Source: Opitutus sp. ER46
GTDB taxonomy: Bacteria > Verrucomicrobiota > Verrucomicrobiia > Opitutales > Opitutaceae
Assembly: GCF_003054705.1 (NCBI RefSeq)
Contig: NZ_QAYX01000025.1
Coordinates: 558,001-622,000, forward strand
Length of the DNA stretch: 64,000 nucleotides
Direction: 5' to 3'
The notes below the pieces were generated by a model. It had not been told where the DNA came from. It worked only from the letters and a program-made list of their open reading frames with translations, and made no database searches. The position numbers were made by a program, and so were the translations under genes. Positions 33,300 through 41,929 of this stretch are shown piece by piece (the first letter of the stretch is position 1; every line of letters starts with the position of its first letter).

Positions 33300-33386
33300 C
33301 TCGGCCGGCGGCAGCCGGCCGAGGCCGAGAACGCGAATGAGAACGGTGGGGAGTAAGAGAAAGAGGAAGAGTATGAGAAAGAGTAG
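33300..33386. repeat. Hairpin plus ten in-phase hexamers (element E)
   Basis: CTCGGCCGGC / GCCGGCCGAG (33300-33309, 33314-33323; loop GGCA), then from 33327 hexamers in strict phase: GAGAAC, GCGAAT, GAGAAC, GGTGGG, GAGTAA, GAGAAA, GAGGAA, GAGTAT, GAGAAA, GAGTAG. It joins the GAGAAC and GAGNAA types in one element. Just before it, 33208-33290 holds degenerate GATCGG/TCGGATC repeats. The rest of the gap to 33620 shows no gene. Confidence 0.9.
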
Positions 33387-33620
33387 GGAATCGGACGGAG
33401 GGGCGGGGGAGGGCTTTGGACTATCCGGGAATCGGGGAAGGACGCCGACACTCCGGGCGCGGGAACGCTACTCTACGCCGTGTCCGGACGGTGGCTCGTG
33501 CACTGGACGGGCAACGGACCGCTTTGCATGACAGCCGGCCGCTGGCCGACGGTTATCCTCCTCCCGGGGCAAGGGCGTGCAGGGCAGTTCGCTCATCACC
33601 GCAACTTGGGAAACCAACCT

Positions 33621-33896
33621 ATGAAGACACAAAAAATCACGTTTACCGCCGCCGCAATCGCTGCCCTCGCGCTGGGCATGGCCGGCTGCAACAAGGGCAC
33701 TCGCAGCAACACTGACCAGTATGGCTCAAGCTCCACGTCCACGACGGATACGGGCGCGTCCACCAGCTCCAGCACGACGGGCACGAGCGGCTCGAGCATG
33801 AATTCGGCGGGTTCGACGGGCGCTTCGGCCGCAGGCAATGCGACGACGGGCACAGGCAACGCGACCTCGACGAGCAGCACCACGCCCACGCCGTAA
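33621..33896 (+). CDS. Small low-complexity lipoprotein
   Basis: 91 residues from MKTQKITFTAAAIAALALG; the lipobox LGMAGC places lipidation at Cys 20. The mature part is almost entirely Ser, Thr, Gly, Ala and Asn (for example STSTTDTGASTSSSTTGTSG), with no recognisable domain and no cysteines. It is likely an outer-membrane or periplasmic anchored flexible protein. Function is unknown; similar short ST-rich lipoproteins are often stress-induced, but that is only analogy. The longer frame beginning at 33480 is rejected because it precedes the signal peptide. A strong terminator follows directly. Confidence 0.8.
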   Translation: MKTQKITFTAAAIAALALGMAGCNKGTRSNTDQYGSSSTSTTDTGASTSSSTTGTSGSSMNSAGSTGASAAGNATTGTGNATSTSSTTPTP

Positions 33897-33919
33897 GCGC
33901 GCGGCGTTCTCACTTCCGG

Positions 33920-33950
33920 CGCGGCCCCACTGCGGGGCCGCGTTCTTTGT
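33920..33950 (+). terminator. Rho-independent terminator after the lipoprotein gene
   Basis: CGCGGCCCC / GGGGCCGCG (33920-33928, 33934-33942; 9 bp, 5-base loop) followed by TTCTTTGTG. It ends just before the stop of the converging oxidoreductase gene and could act for both. Confidence 0.75.
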
Positions 33951-33952
33951 GT

Positions 33953-34867
33953 CTACGTGAGCGGGGCGATCGCGACGGCCGCGCCGCCACGGCGCTGGCT
34001 CTCCTCGGCGGCGCTCATGAAGGCGAGCACCTCGAGCATCTCGTCGGCGCCCACGGGCGAAACTCCGCTTTGGAAGAAGCGCACGATCTCGCGAACCAGA
34101 GGTGCGTAGCGCGGTACGACAGGGCCGCCGCTCCAACCGGAAGGACGCAACACCTGGCAACCGTGACCGGCGGAGGTGCCGCGATGGCCGCAGAAGAGGC
34201 CGATGCGTCCATCGCTCCAGCGGCCCGTAACGACGTCGGTGTCGGCCGTGTGAGTACGGGAGACGGATTCGCAGCCGGCACCAAGCACGGCGTAGAGGGT
34301 TTCGACACCGTGGACGCCATACCAGAAAAGGTCGGGGTGGTGCGGTTCGTAGTCGCACGGCGTGATGCCCAAGACCGTGCGCACGTCGGGCGTGGCAAGA
34401 GCGGTGACCTCGGGGGCGTAGCGGAGGGTGGAGGCGCTAAAACACGGCACCTGATTGTCGCGCGCGAGCCGGATGATCTCGGCGCCGTCGGCGAGCGAGG
34501 CAGCGAGGGGTTTGTCGATGAACACCGGCTTGCCGGCGGGGAGAACCGCGCGGGCGACCTCGAGGTGTTTTCGCCCGTCGACGTTTTCGATCATGACGGC
34601 GTCGACGAGTGGCAGAAGATCGGCGATCGCGCCGCAGAGCTGCACGCCGAAGGCGGTGGCGAGGGTGTGGGCGAAACCGGGGATGCGGGCCCAACTCTTC
34701 TCCGGCATGTCGGGGCTGCCGCTGTGGACGGCCGCGACCACGTGGGCCCCGGGGACGTGTTCGGGATGAGCGGCGTCGTTAAGGAGCCGGGTGAACTCGA
34801 CGACGTGCGACGTATCGAGACCGATGAGACCGACGCGGAGTGGGGCGGGGGCGGCGAGAGGCGGCAC
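33953..34867 (-). CDS. Gfo/Idh/MocA-family oxidoreductase
   Basis: 304 residues from an in-frame GTG; the frame opens further, to a TTG at 34966, but those extra 33 residues are unlike the family. The Rossmann start LRVGLIGLDTSH appears within the first 25 residues. FIDKPLAAS (about 136-144) is the EKP-type catalytic lysine motif of the family, with Asp replacing Glu. These enzymes oxidise or reduce hydroxyl groups of sugars or inositols with NAD(P). The substrate is unknown and no sugar gene is adjacent. The gene converges with the lipoprotein gene and is divergent from a small unknown gene. Confidence 0.85.
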   Translation of the reverse strand: MPPLAAPAPLRVGLIGLDTSHVVEFTRLLNDAAHPEHVPGAHVVAAVHSGSPDMPEKSWARIPGFAHTLATAFGVQLCGAIADLLPLVDAVMIENVDGRKHLEVARAVLPAGKPVFIDKPLAASLADGAEIIRLARDNQVPCFSASTLRYAPEVTALATPDVRTVLGITPCDYEPHHPDLFWYGVHGVETLYAVLGAGCESVSRTHTADTDVVTGRWSDGRIGLFCGHRGTSAGHGCQVLRPSGWSGGPVVPRYAPLVREIVRFFQSGVSPVGADEMLEVLAFMSAAEESQRRGGAAVAIAPLT

Positions 34868-35033
34868 GACACCAGCAGTGCCCGATCCGGCCGGTGATTT
34901 GAACCCTGAAGTGAGGGTAGTCGACGGCGCAGCCACTGGGGCTCGGGCGGAAGTTTGTGATTCCAACGATGCCGATGCCGGCTAGAAGTTGGCGCGTTCC
35001 GCTCCGCACTCTCCGACCCCGCCTCCCGCGCCC

Positions 35034-35270
35034 ATGGCCAAGACCCGACGAGACCTGTTACTGGCGATCGCCAAGAAGGTGGGGGGCGAGCGGGGCCGGC
35101 GCATGCGGCAGGCGATCCGCGAGGCGGAGACGAGCGGGATGATGGACCGACTGATCAGCGACGCCGAGTACGCGCGGCAGTTGGAGAACGCCGAGCGGGA
35201 CCTGCCGGGCGTGTTGGCGAAGCTCGAGACTGTGCTGGAATCGCCGGGCACCTGGGGCTTTCCCAACTGA
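35034..35270 (+). CDS. Small helical protein of unknown function
   Basis: 78 residues from MAKTRRDLLLAIAKKVGGER; the upstream 15 codons are proline-rich and unlikely to be translated. The sequence is predicted to be mostly helical and charged, without cysteines, signal peptide or membrane segment. I do not recognise it. It is divergent from the Gfo/Idh/MocA gene and convergent with the chemoreceptor gene 148 bases away. Coding appearance rests on length, start position and a biased amino-acid composition typical of real small proteins. Confidence 0.5.
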   Translation: MAKTRRDLLLAIAKKVGGERGRRMRQAIREAETSGMMDRLISDAEYARQLENAERDLPGVLAKLETVLESPGTWGFPN

Positions 35271-35418
35271 CAGAAACCAGGCGGACGGGTCCGCCCGGTT
35301 CGGGCAGGGGCTGCGCCGCTTGCGATGGCCACCAAAAATTGCGAGTGCGACGCCGGTCGCGGGACCGAACGTCGCACAGGTTTTAAGAACCGACGGGGAA
35401 GAGGTAACTAAGTGATGC

Positions 35419-37068
35419 TCACAGGTCCTTGAAATTCAGCTCGGCGCCGGCATGGCCGTTGGTGTGGGCGCGGCCGTTGCCATTGAGCTGAATTTCCGGC
35501 GTGATGGCGTGATCGGGCGCGCTGGCCTTGCGGCTGGGCGCGGCCGACTCGTGCTTCCCGATCGCGGGGGAGGCGGCAACATTCCGGGCGGGTTTGGCGG
35601 AGCGTCGGGCGGCAGCGGAGGTGAGAGTCTGGACCGGGCGAGCGCCGCCACCAACGAGCTTGCGGAGGTCCGCGACCGACTCCTGGAGGGAGACGGCCTG
35701 GGCGTTCAGTTCCTCGGCGGCGGAGGCGGTTTCCTCGGCGTTGCTGGCGTTGGATTGTGTTACCTGGTCCATCTGGCCGACCGCGGTGTTGAGCTGGTCG
35801 ATGCCCTGGCTCTGCTCGTTGGAGGCCGTGGCGATCTCGGCGACGATGGCGTCGACCTTGCGGGTCTTCTCGGCGATCTCGGCGAGGGACTGTGCGACCT
35901 TGGCCGAGATGGCGACGCCGCGTTCGGACTTGGAGACGGCGTCCTCGATCTTGGCGGTGGTCTCCTTGGCGGATTGGGCGGAGCGCTGGGCGAGGTTGCG
36001 GACCTCATCGGCCACGACCGCGAAGCCGGCGCCGGCCTCGCCGGCACGGGCGGCTTCGACGGCGGCGTTGAGCGCGAGGATGTTCGTCTGGAACGCGATC
36101 TCGTCGATGGTCTTGATGATCTTGGAGACCCCGGCGGACGATTCCTGGATGGCAGTCATGGCCGCCTTCATCTCGTCCATGTCGGACGTGCCGGTATCGG
36201 CAGCCTGGCGGGTCTGAGCGGAGAGTTCCTTGGCGTGATTGGCGTTGTCGGCGTTGCGCTTGGTCATCGAGGACATCTCCTCGAGCGAGGAACTGGTCTC
36301 CTCGAGGCTCGCGGCCTGTTCGCTGGCGCCTTCGGCGAGCGACTGACTGGCGCTGGAGACCTGGCCGGCGGCAGACGTGACCTGGACGGCGCCCTCATCG
36401 AGGGCCTGCGTGGCGTTGGTGAGCACGCGGTTGGTGCCGCGGATGATGATGAAGCCGAACCCGCCGGCGAGAACCACGGCAGCGACGATACCGATCAGGA
36501 TAAAGCGTTCGGATGCGGTGATCGCGCCGTTGATCGCGGTGCTGGCCTGGTCGCCTTCGGATGTGTAATGGGCGACTAGTTCGCGCAGCGAGTCTCGGAG
36601 GGCGACGTACGCGGGCCGGACGGACCCTTCATACGCGGCGTATGCCTCGGCGTTCTTGTTGACGCGGCTGAACTCAAGGGCGCCGTTGCGGGCCTTGATG
36701 TAGAGTTCGCGAGCGCTGACCATGCGCTTGATGATCGCCTGGCTTGCCGGAGAGGTGGCGCCGTTTTCAACGACCTGGTAGAGTTTGTTGTTGGCAGCAA
36801 CGATCTCGCCCATGTCGCCCTCGATCTTCGACGCGACGGTGGGGTCGGTGTTGAGGATGTGACGCAGGAGGGATGCGTTCGCCTGAAGCGTGTTGCTCAG
36901 GATTTCACCTGCGGCCGTCACTTGTGGAAGCGTGCTGTGGGTGATGTTATCCGACTGGACGGAGATGACGGAGAGCCGGCTGAGGGCGAAGAGGCCGATT
37001 GCGACGGTGGCGATGAGGACGGCGACGTAACCGAGGGTGATGCGTTTTCCGATGGTCCAAGAGTTCAT
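35419..37068 (-). CDS. Methyl-accepting chemotaxis protein
   Basis: 549 residues from [20 protein letters not shown]; the frame extends to 37338, but the added 90 residues are implausible. The first membrane helix lies at about 11-29, a four-helix-bundle periplasmic sensor at about 30-185, and the second membrane helix at about 188-208. The signalling domain has the conserved tip [20 protein letters not shown] and [11 protein letters not shown]. No HAMP linker of normal length is visible: the coiled coil starts soon after the second membrane helix. It should report a periplasmic ligand to CheA/CheW, but no che gene is adjacent. The C-terminal 80 residues are low-complexity, without a CheR-binding pentapeptide. 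A structured-looking leader of about 340 bases precedes it. Confidence 0.93.
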   Translation of the reverse strand: MNSWTIGKRITLGYVAVLIATVAIGLFALSRLSVISVQSDNITHSTLPQVTAAGEILSNTLQANASLLRHILNTDPTVASKIEGDMGEIVAANNKLYQVVENGATSPASQAIIKRMVSARELYIKARNGALEFSRVNKNAEAYAAYEGSVRPAYVALRDSLRELVAHYTSEGDQASTAINGAITASERFILIGIVAAVVLAGGFGFIIIRGTNRVLTNATQALDEGAVQVTSAAGQVSSASQSLAEGASEQAASLEETSSSLEEMSSMTKRNADNANHAKELSAQTRQAADTGTSDMDEMKAAMTAIQESSAGVSKIIKTIDEIAFQTNILALNAAVEAARAGEAGAGFAVVADEVRNLAQRSAQSAKETTAKIEDAVSKSERGVAISAKVAQSLAEIAEKTRKVDAIVAEIATASNEQSQGIDQLNTAVGQMDQVTQSNASNAEETASAAEELNAQAVSLQESVADLRKLVGGGARPVQTLTSAAARRSAKPARNVAASPAIGKHESAAPSRKASAPDHAITPEIQLNGNGRAHTNGHAGAELNFKDL

Positions 37069-37240
37069 GGCGGGATGCGTGTGGAGGCGGTGGTAGGCGT
37101 TGGGTGGTGAAAGAGGGCCGGTCGTTGCGACCGGCGAAGGCATAGGGATCAGTCCTGCCGCGCCGGGGTGTTGGCGCGGACGCACGGGGTGCGACCAAGG
37201 CAGGAGAAGCAGACGAAGCGGGACATGGAGCTGGGTTGAC

Positions 37241-37408
37241 GCGGGATCCCAAAACGGGACCCGCTCGCGTCGCTCCTTATCCTTTCGGGCCCGAAGCCCG
37301 ACCGAATCAGGCGGTCGCACCGGGGAGGCGCACCGCAACGCTGGCGGTGTTATCGGCGCGGTGGCCGGTGACTTAAGCCGCGAATTCTCGATGCCGTAGT
37401 ATTACGGC
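37241..37408 (-). promoter_or_regulatory. Hairpin-rich leader upstream of the chemoreceptor gene
   Basis: The 343-base gap 37069-37411 has no gene. Read toward the chemoreceptor it contains GCCGTA/TACGGC (37393-37408), then GCGGTGCGCC (37327-37336). Hairpins GACCG/CGGTC (37300-37316), CGGGC/GCCCG (37286-37300) and GCGGGTCCC/GGGATCCCGC (37241-37264, one bulge) follow. Two of these motifs recur in order upstream of the TonB receptor at 51712. No known riboswitch consensus was recognised. Confidence 0.45.
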
Positions 37409-37411
37409 CTG

Positions 37412-38107
37412 TTACCCCTCAGGGGCGGAATCAGGGGTGGAGGGGGTGCTCAGCAGGCTGGAGAGCCGCTGACGCAGGGCGCCGAGCTCCTTGGAGCGGA
37501 AATTCTGCTTGGTCTTTTCCAGCACGGCGACGGCGTCGGCCACGGCGAAGCGCCAGGCGTCGGCCGAGGGCGCAATGCGAGCAATGAGTCCGTGGCGGCG
37601 CTCGGCGGCGAGGGCGGTGCCGACGCGGCACATTTCCTCGAGGACAACGCGTTCGCGCGGGTCGAGGTTGGCGTCGTTGCGGTGCATCGCTTCGAGGTCG
37701 CGCACGAGTGCCTCCAGACCGAGCTTCTGCCGGTGGAGTTGGACGGCGCGCTGGAGCAAGATCTTCAACTCCGCGAGATCGGGCGGCTTGACCAGGTATG
37801 CGGCGATCGGGAGATTCGCGGCGCGGATCGCGGTGGGCAGCTCGGGATTGCCGGTGATGAGGATGACCGGAGGAATCGCGGGTTTGCGGAGCACGCGGTC
37901 GATCCACTCGAGTTGCGTGTTGCCGGGCATGCGTACGTCGCTGAGGACGGCATCGAACGCGCCGACGGCAAGGAACGAGTCCGCCTCGGTCGGTCCGTTG
38001 GCCAGTGAAACGCGGAAGCCGGTCGACTCCAGCCATCGGGCCATGGAGCGACCGCAGTCGGCGTCGTCGTCGACTACGAGCACGTGCGCTTCATCGAGAG
38101 GATTCAT
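37412..38107 (-). CDS. Response regulator with receiver domain and helical C-terminal region
   Basis: 231 residues. The receiver domain (about 6-120) has DDD at 13-15, the phospho-acceptor Asp in VLSDVRMPG near 57, and the conserved Lys in LVKPPDL. The C-terminal 110 residues are helical and alanine-rich, without a recognisable DNA-binding, GGDEF or phosphatase motif, so output is unknown. It lies upstream of the chemoreceptor on the same strand, but the 343-base leader region between them argues against simple cotranscription. Confidence 0.88.
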   Translation of the reverse strand: MNPLDEAHVLVVDDDADCGRSMARWLESTGFRVSLANGPTEADSFLAVGAFDAVLSDVRMPGNTQLEWIDRVLRKPAIPPVILITGNPELPTAIRAANLPIAAYLVKPPDLAELKILLQRAVQLHRQKLGLEALVRDLEAMHRNDANLDPRERVVLEEMCRVGTALAAERRHGLIARIAPSADAWRFAVADAVAVLEKTKQNFRSKELGALRQRLSSLLSTPSTPDSAPEG

Positions 38108-38229
38108 CGGGGCAGAGATAAAAGCTATCGGACATTTCCGCGTAAACGGAGCTGGGGGCGGGCGGAAAGTTCGCGCGGCGGGAGCGCGCGCCCGGCCGCG
38201 CGCGGGTGCGGCGGCCGGATGGCTACGGA

Positions 38230-40281
38230 TCAGTTCTCTACGGGGAGGAAGGCGTGTTCGCGACCGTATTCCAGCATCTGGCTGAGAAAGTCGGTCGGGT
38301 ATTCAACGCGCACATCGACGATTTCGTCGCCCTTCTGGACGGGTAAGAGCTTCGGCTGAATGAAGCCCATGTAGGGGGCGATGTTCAGGGGGGCGTAGCG
38401 ATGGTGCACTTCGGTGAGGAGCGCCTGGTCGACCTTAACGCCGTAGTTCTCGACGAGGGCCTTGCCCGCTTCGAAGTCGCCCTCGGATTTGATGCGCTGG
38501 ATCTCGCGCAGGAGGTCGCCGAAGAGCGCGCGCAGCCGGGCATAGTCGTTGATGCGGACGAAGGTTTTGCCGTCGCGCGAGAAGCGCTCGATGACGTTTT
38601 CAGCGCGACCTTTCTCATACGCCCAAGCGGCCACCAATTGGCGATTCCGCATGTGGGCCTCCTCAAGGTTGTGGCCTGGCTGAATGCGGTAGAGCTGGGT
38701 GATCAGCGCATTCATGACGTACTTGTCGTAGCCCGCCTGGCCGACGGCGAGGGATGGCATCACGCCGATCTCCACGAGCTTGGGATCCATGATGTAGTAG
38801 AGCGCAACGAGGTCGGCACGTGCCTCCTCGAGGGTGCCGGCGTAGTTCTTGAGCGTCTGGTCGGTGGTGCCGACGCCGGGGTTGATCTGGCCGGAAGCAT
38901 GCCCGATGACCTCGTGCATGTCGGTGTGCAGATCGCTGGCGAGAGCCGACCACTGCTTGAGGCGGGTGATGACCTCGGGGCTGGAGCCAAACTCGGCCGT
39001 GACGGGGCTCTTGGACTGCACGTCGTTGTAGGACGCGGTGATGTTGCTGAGGGAGACGGATTTCGAGCCGTGCTGCTCTCGGATCCATTCGGCGTTGGGG
39101 AGGTTGATGCCGATCGGAGTGGAGGGGGCGGCGTCGCCGGTCTCGCCGATGACGGTGATGACCTTGGCGGAGATGCCTTTCACGCTGGCCTTCTTGTGGG
39201 CCTTCATGATGGGCGCGTGGTCCTCGAACCACTGGGCCTGATCGGAAATAGCCGCAATCCGCTTGGTTGCGACCTCGTCACGCATGCTGACGACCGACTC
39301 GTACGAGCCGCGCTTCTGGAGGGAGTCGACGTAGACCTCGATGAAGCCGTTGACGAAGTCGACGCGCGACTGGGTGTCCTTCACCCAGGCGATGCAGCTC
39401 TGGTCGAAATCATTGATGTCACCGGTCTGATAGAACCGGATCAAATGTTCGATGGTCTGCTTCTGGAGGTCGTTCTCCGCGACGGTGGCGGCCTTCTGCA
39501 GCCAGCCGACGATCTGTTCGATCGCGGGGCCGTACATGCCACCGACCTTCCAGGTGCGTTCCACCAGCTGGCCGTCGATCTTGGCGAGCTGGGAGTTGAG
39601 GCCGTAGGACAGGCGCGGGTTGCCGGTGCGGGTCTTTTCCGCGTAGTAGGCCTCAACCTCGGCGGCGGTGACGCCGCGGTAGAAGTTGTTCGCGGAGCCG
39701 AGAACGTTGTCGATGCCGGCGTCGAGGTTCGTGGATTTCGCGTCGGTCTTGGGGTCGAAAAGGATGGGCGTGAGGTCTTCGGCGAAGGCGGTCACGGACT
39801 TGCCGGCGAGGGGAAGCTGCGCGGCGTCGGACTTGGCGATCAGACTGGCGAGGTAGGCCGGGGAGAACTCCGGCAGCATCTTGGCGTTGCCGTAGTGGTG
39901 GTGGATGCCGCTGGCGAAGAACACGCGCTTGGCGTACGTGGTGAACGCCTCCCATTCCGGGCCGGAGCGAGGGCCGGAGTAGGAGGTAAGGATGCCCTCG
40001 AGGGTCTTTCGGACGAGGAGGTTGTGGCGGTACTTCTGGTCCCAGAAGATATCGCGCCCGGCGAGTCCGGCCTGGGTGAGGTAGTACGCCAGTCTCTTCT
40101 GGCGGAGGGAGAGCTGCTCGAAACCAGGCACCTGGTAGCGCAGGACCTGGATGTCGGCGAAGCGGTCGGCCTTGAATTCGAACGGGGCCACGGCGGGGTC
40201 GGCGCTGGGGGCGGCGGCCGAGACAGCGGAGGAGAACGCGATGCCGGCGAGCATCGCACCGAGGGCGGGAGCAATACGCAT
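38230..40281 (-). CDS. Dipeptidyl peptidase III family metallopeptidase (M49), exported
   Basis: 683 residues with a signal peptide (residues 1-23, ending SAVSAAA). The zinc motif HEVIGH (456-461) is the HExxGH form of peptidase family M49, and EEARAD (485-490) is the second motif carrying the third zinc ligand, 24-30 residues later as expected. M49 enzymes remove dipeptides from the N-terminus of short peptides. Export is unusual for the cytosolic eukaryotic enzymes but fits a nutritional role here. It is the last gene of a probable three-gene operon with a symporter (67 bases upstream) and the amidase-muramidase fusion, so peptides cut from cell wall are a plausible substrate. Confidence 0.88.
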   Translation of the reverse strand: MRIAPALGAMLAGIAFSSAVSAAAPSADPAVAPFEFKADRFADIQVLRYQVPGFEQLSLRQKRLAYYLTQAGLAGRDIFWDQKYRHNLLVRKTLEGILTSYSGPRSGPEWEAFTTYAKRVFFASGIHHHYGNAKMLPEFSPAYLASLIAKSDAAQLPLAGKSVTAFAEDLTPILFDPKTDAKSTNLDAGIDNVLGSANNFYRGVTAAEVEAYYAEKTRTGNPRLSYGLNSQLAKIDGQLVERTWKVGGMYGPAIEQIVGWLQKAATVAENDLQKQTIEHLIRFYQTGDINDFDQSCIAWVKDTQSRVDFVNGFIEVYVDSLQKRGSYESVVSMRDEVATKRIAAISDQAQWFEDHAPIMKAHKKASVKGISAKVITVIGETGDAAPSTPIGINLPNAEWIREQHGSKSVSLSNITASYNDVQSKSPVTAEFGSSPEVITRLKQWSALASDLHTDMHEVIGHASGQINPGVGTTDQTLKNYAGTLEEARADLVALYYIMDPKLVEIGVMPSLAVGQAGYDKYVMNALITQLYRIQPGHNLEEAHMRNRQLVAAWAYEKGRAENVIERFSRDGKTFVRINDYARLRALFGDLLREIQRIKSEGDFEAGKALVENYGVKVDQALLTEVHHRYAPLNIAPYMGFIQPKLLPVQKGDEIVDVRVEYPTDFLSQMLEYGREHAFLPVEN

Positions 40282-40348
40282 CGGGCCAGACTTCGAACCT
40301 TTGCGCGGGCTGGCCAGTCCGAAAAGGCCGCGGCGTGCGGCGAAACTG

Positions 40349-41887
40349 CTAACGCCTTTCAGGTGCGCGTCGGGGGCGAAACACGGCGGCGGTGGCGAGC
40401 GTGACGACGGTGCCGATGAGCGTGAACCAGGGCCAGAATACCTCGCCCCCGAAGGTCGCGAGCCACCAAGGCTTGATCGCGGGAATGTTGGGCGGCCAGT
40501 AGAGGACGTTCATGGTGAGGAGCGAGGCCACCATGCCGATCATCGTGGCGCGCGCGCCGACGCCGCGGAAGAACAACGCGAGGATGAGGCCGCCGAGGAG
40601 GGCACCGCTGGTGAGCCCGCGGAGGGAGAAGGCGGCGTTGAGCACGAACTGCACCTCGCGGGTGAGCCAGGCGACGCCGACCAGGGCGAGCGCCCAGAAG
40701 ACCGTCGAGTACTTGCTGAAGCGAAGGAAGAACGCCTCGGAGCGGTCGCGCAGCATCTGCTTCACGAAGTCCATGGTGGAAACCGAGGCGAGGGCAGTGA
40801 TGGCGGAGCTGATCGACGACATCGCGGCGGAAAGGATGGCGACGATGAGAAAGCCCTTAAGCACGTGTGGCACCTCGGTCATCATGAAGATCGGGAAGAT
40901 GAAGTCGTCGGACTTGATCCCCGGGCGCGATTCCGGGACCGGCATCAGGAAGGGGTGGCTCTGGTAGAAAACCCAGAGCATGACGCCCACGAGCAGGAAG
41001 ATGAAGAAGAGCGGAAAGATCAGGACGGCGCTGAGAAAGAGGGCGCGGCGTCCGTCCGTCACGTTGCGACAGACGAGCACGCGCTGGACGATGAGCTGTT
41101 CGGCTCCGTGGGTGGAGAGCACGAGGACGGTGCCGCCGAGCACACCCATCCAGATGTTAAACGGAGCGGAGAACGTGAAGTGCGGGTTGAACCAGGCGAG
41201 TTTGCCGGAGGCGCTGGCCTGCGCGATGACGGCGTCGAGCCCGCCCTCGATGCGCGTTGGAATGTAGTAGAGCGCGAAGAGGCCGCCGGCGAGGAACAGG
41301 GCGAACTGCACGGCGTCGGTCCAGATCACGGCCTTCACACCGCCGATGTAGGTGTAGAGGAGGGAGAGGCCGACAAACAGGACGATGGCGCCGAGGATGG
41401 GATCGAGGAGCCCGCCGAAGCTGCAGACCTGCTCGCCGAGCAGGAGGCGGATCGGAATGCAGGCCACGTACACGCGCACGCCGGCGGCCATGGTTTCAAG
41501 GAAGAGGAAGAACGCGCCGGCGAGGCGCCGCGGACCGGCCCCGAGATGCTGTTCCAGCAGCTGGTAGGGCGAGTAGATCTCGCCGCTCATGTAGTGGGGG
41601 ACCATCACGATCGCCAGGATCACGCGGGCGATCACGTAGCCGATGATCATCTGGATGAACCCGATGTTGCCGCCGAACGCGATGGCGGGGACGCCGATGA
41701 TGGTGAGCGCGCTGGTTTCCGCGGCGACGATGGACACGCCGACGCTCCACCAGGGAATGTTGCGGCTGCCGAGGAAGTAGTCGCGCGTGTTGCGCTGGTC
41801 TTTGCCGAACCAGACGCCGAGCGCGACAATGCCGGCCAAGTAGACGACGATCACGAGCCAGTCGCCCGAGTTGAAATGCGGATTCAT
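40349..41887 (-). CDS. Sodium/solute symporter (SSS family)
   Basis: 512 residues with about 13 membrane helices. DYFLGSRNIPWWSVGVSIVA (about 36-55) is the family's start of helix 2 with the sodium-site region, and SSAITALAS-type sequence near residue 355 is the second conserved serine-rich segment. SSS proteins import sugars, amino acids or vitamins with sodium. It lies 42 bases after the amidase-muramidase fusion gene and 67 bases before the exported peptidase gene on the same strand. By analogy to Tannerella, where (from memory) an SSS-type transporter takes up MurNAc beside ybbC and ampC-like genes, MurNAc or a muropeptide is a reasonable substrate guess. Confidence 0.93.
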   Translation of the reverse strand: MNPHFNSGDWLVIVVYLAGIVALGVWFGKDQRNTRDYFLGSRNIPWWSVGVSIVAAETSALTIIGVPAIAFGGNIGFIQMIIGYVIARVILAIVMVPHYMSGEIYSPYQLLEQHLGAGPRRLAGAFFLFLETMAAGVRVYVACIPIRLLLGEQVCSFGGLLDPILGAIVLFVGLSLLYTYIGGVKAVIWTDAVQFALFLAGGLFALYYIPTRIEGGLDAVIAQASASGKLAWFNPHFTFSAPFNIWMGVLGGTVLVLSTHGAEQLIVQRVLVCRNVTDGRRALFLSAVLIFPLFFIFLLVGVMLWVFYQSHPFLMPVPESRPGIKSDDFIFPIFMMTEVPHVLKGFLIVAILSAAMSSISSAITALASVSTMDFVKQMLRDRSEAFFLRFSKYSTVFWALALVGVAWLTREVQFVLNAAFSLRGLTSGALLGGLILALFFRGVGARATMIGMVASLLTMNVLYWPPNIPAIKPWWLATFGGEVFWPWFTLIGTVVTLATAAVFRPRRAPERR

Positions 41888-41929
41888 GGGGAAGAAAGAA
41901 GGGGAAAGTGAGGGCCGCGTGGGCGCGGG

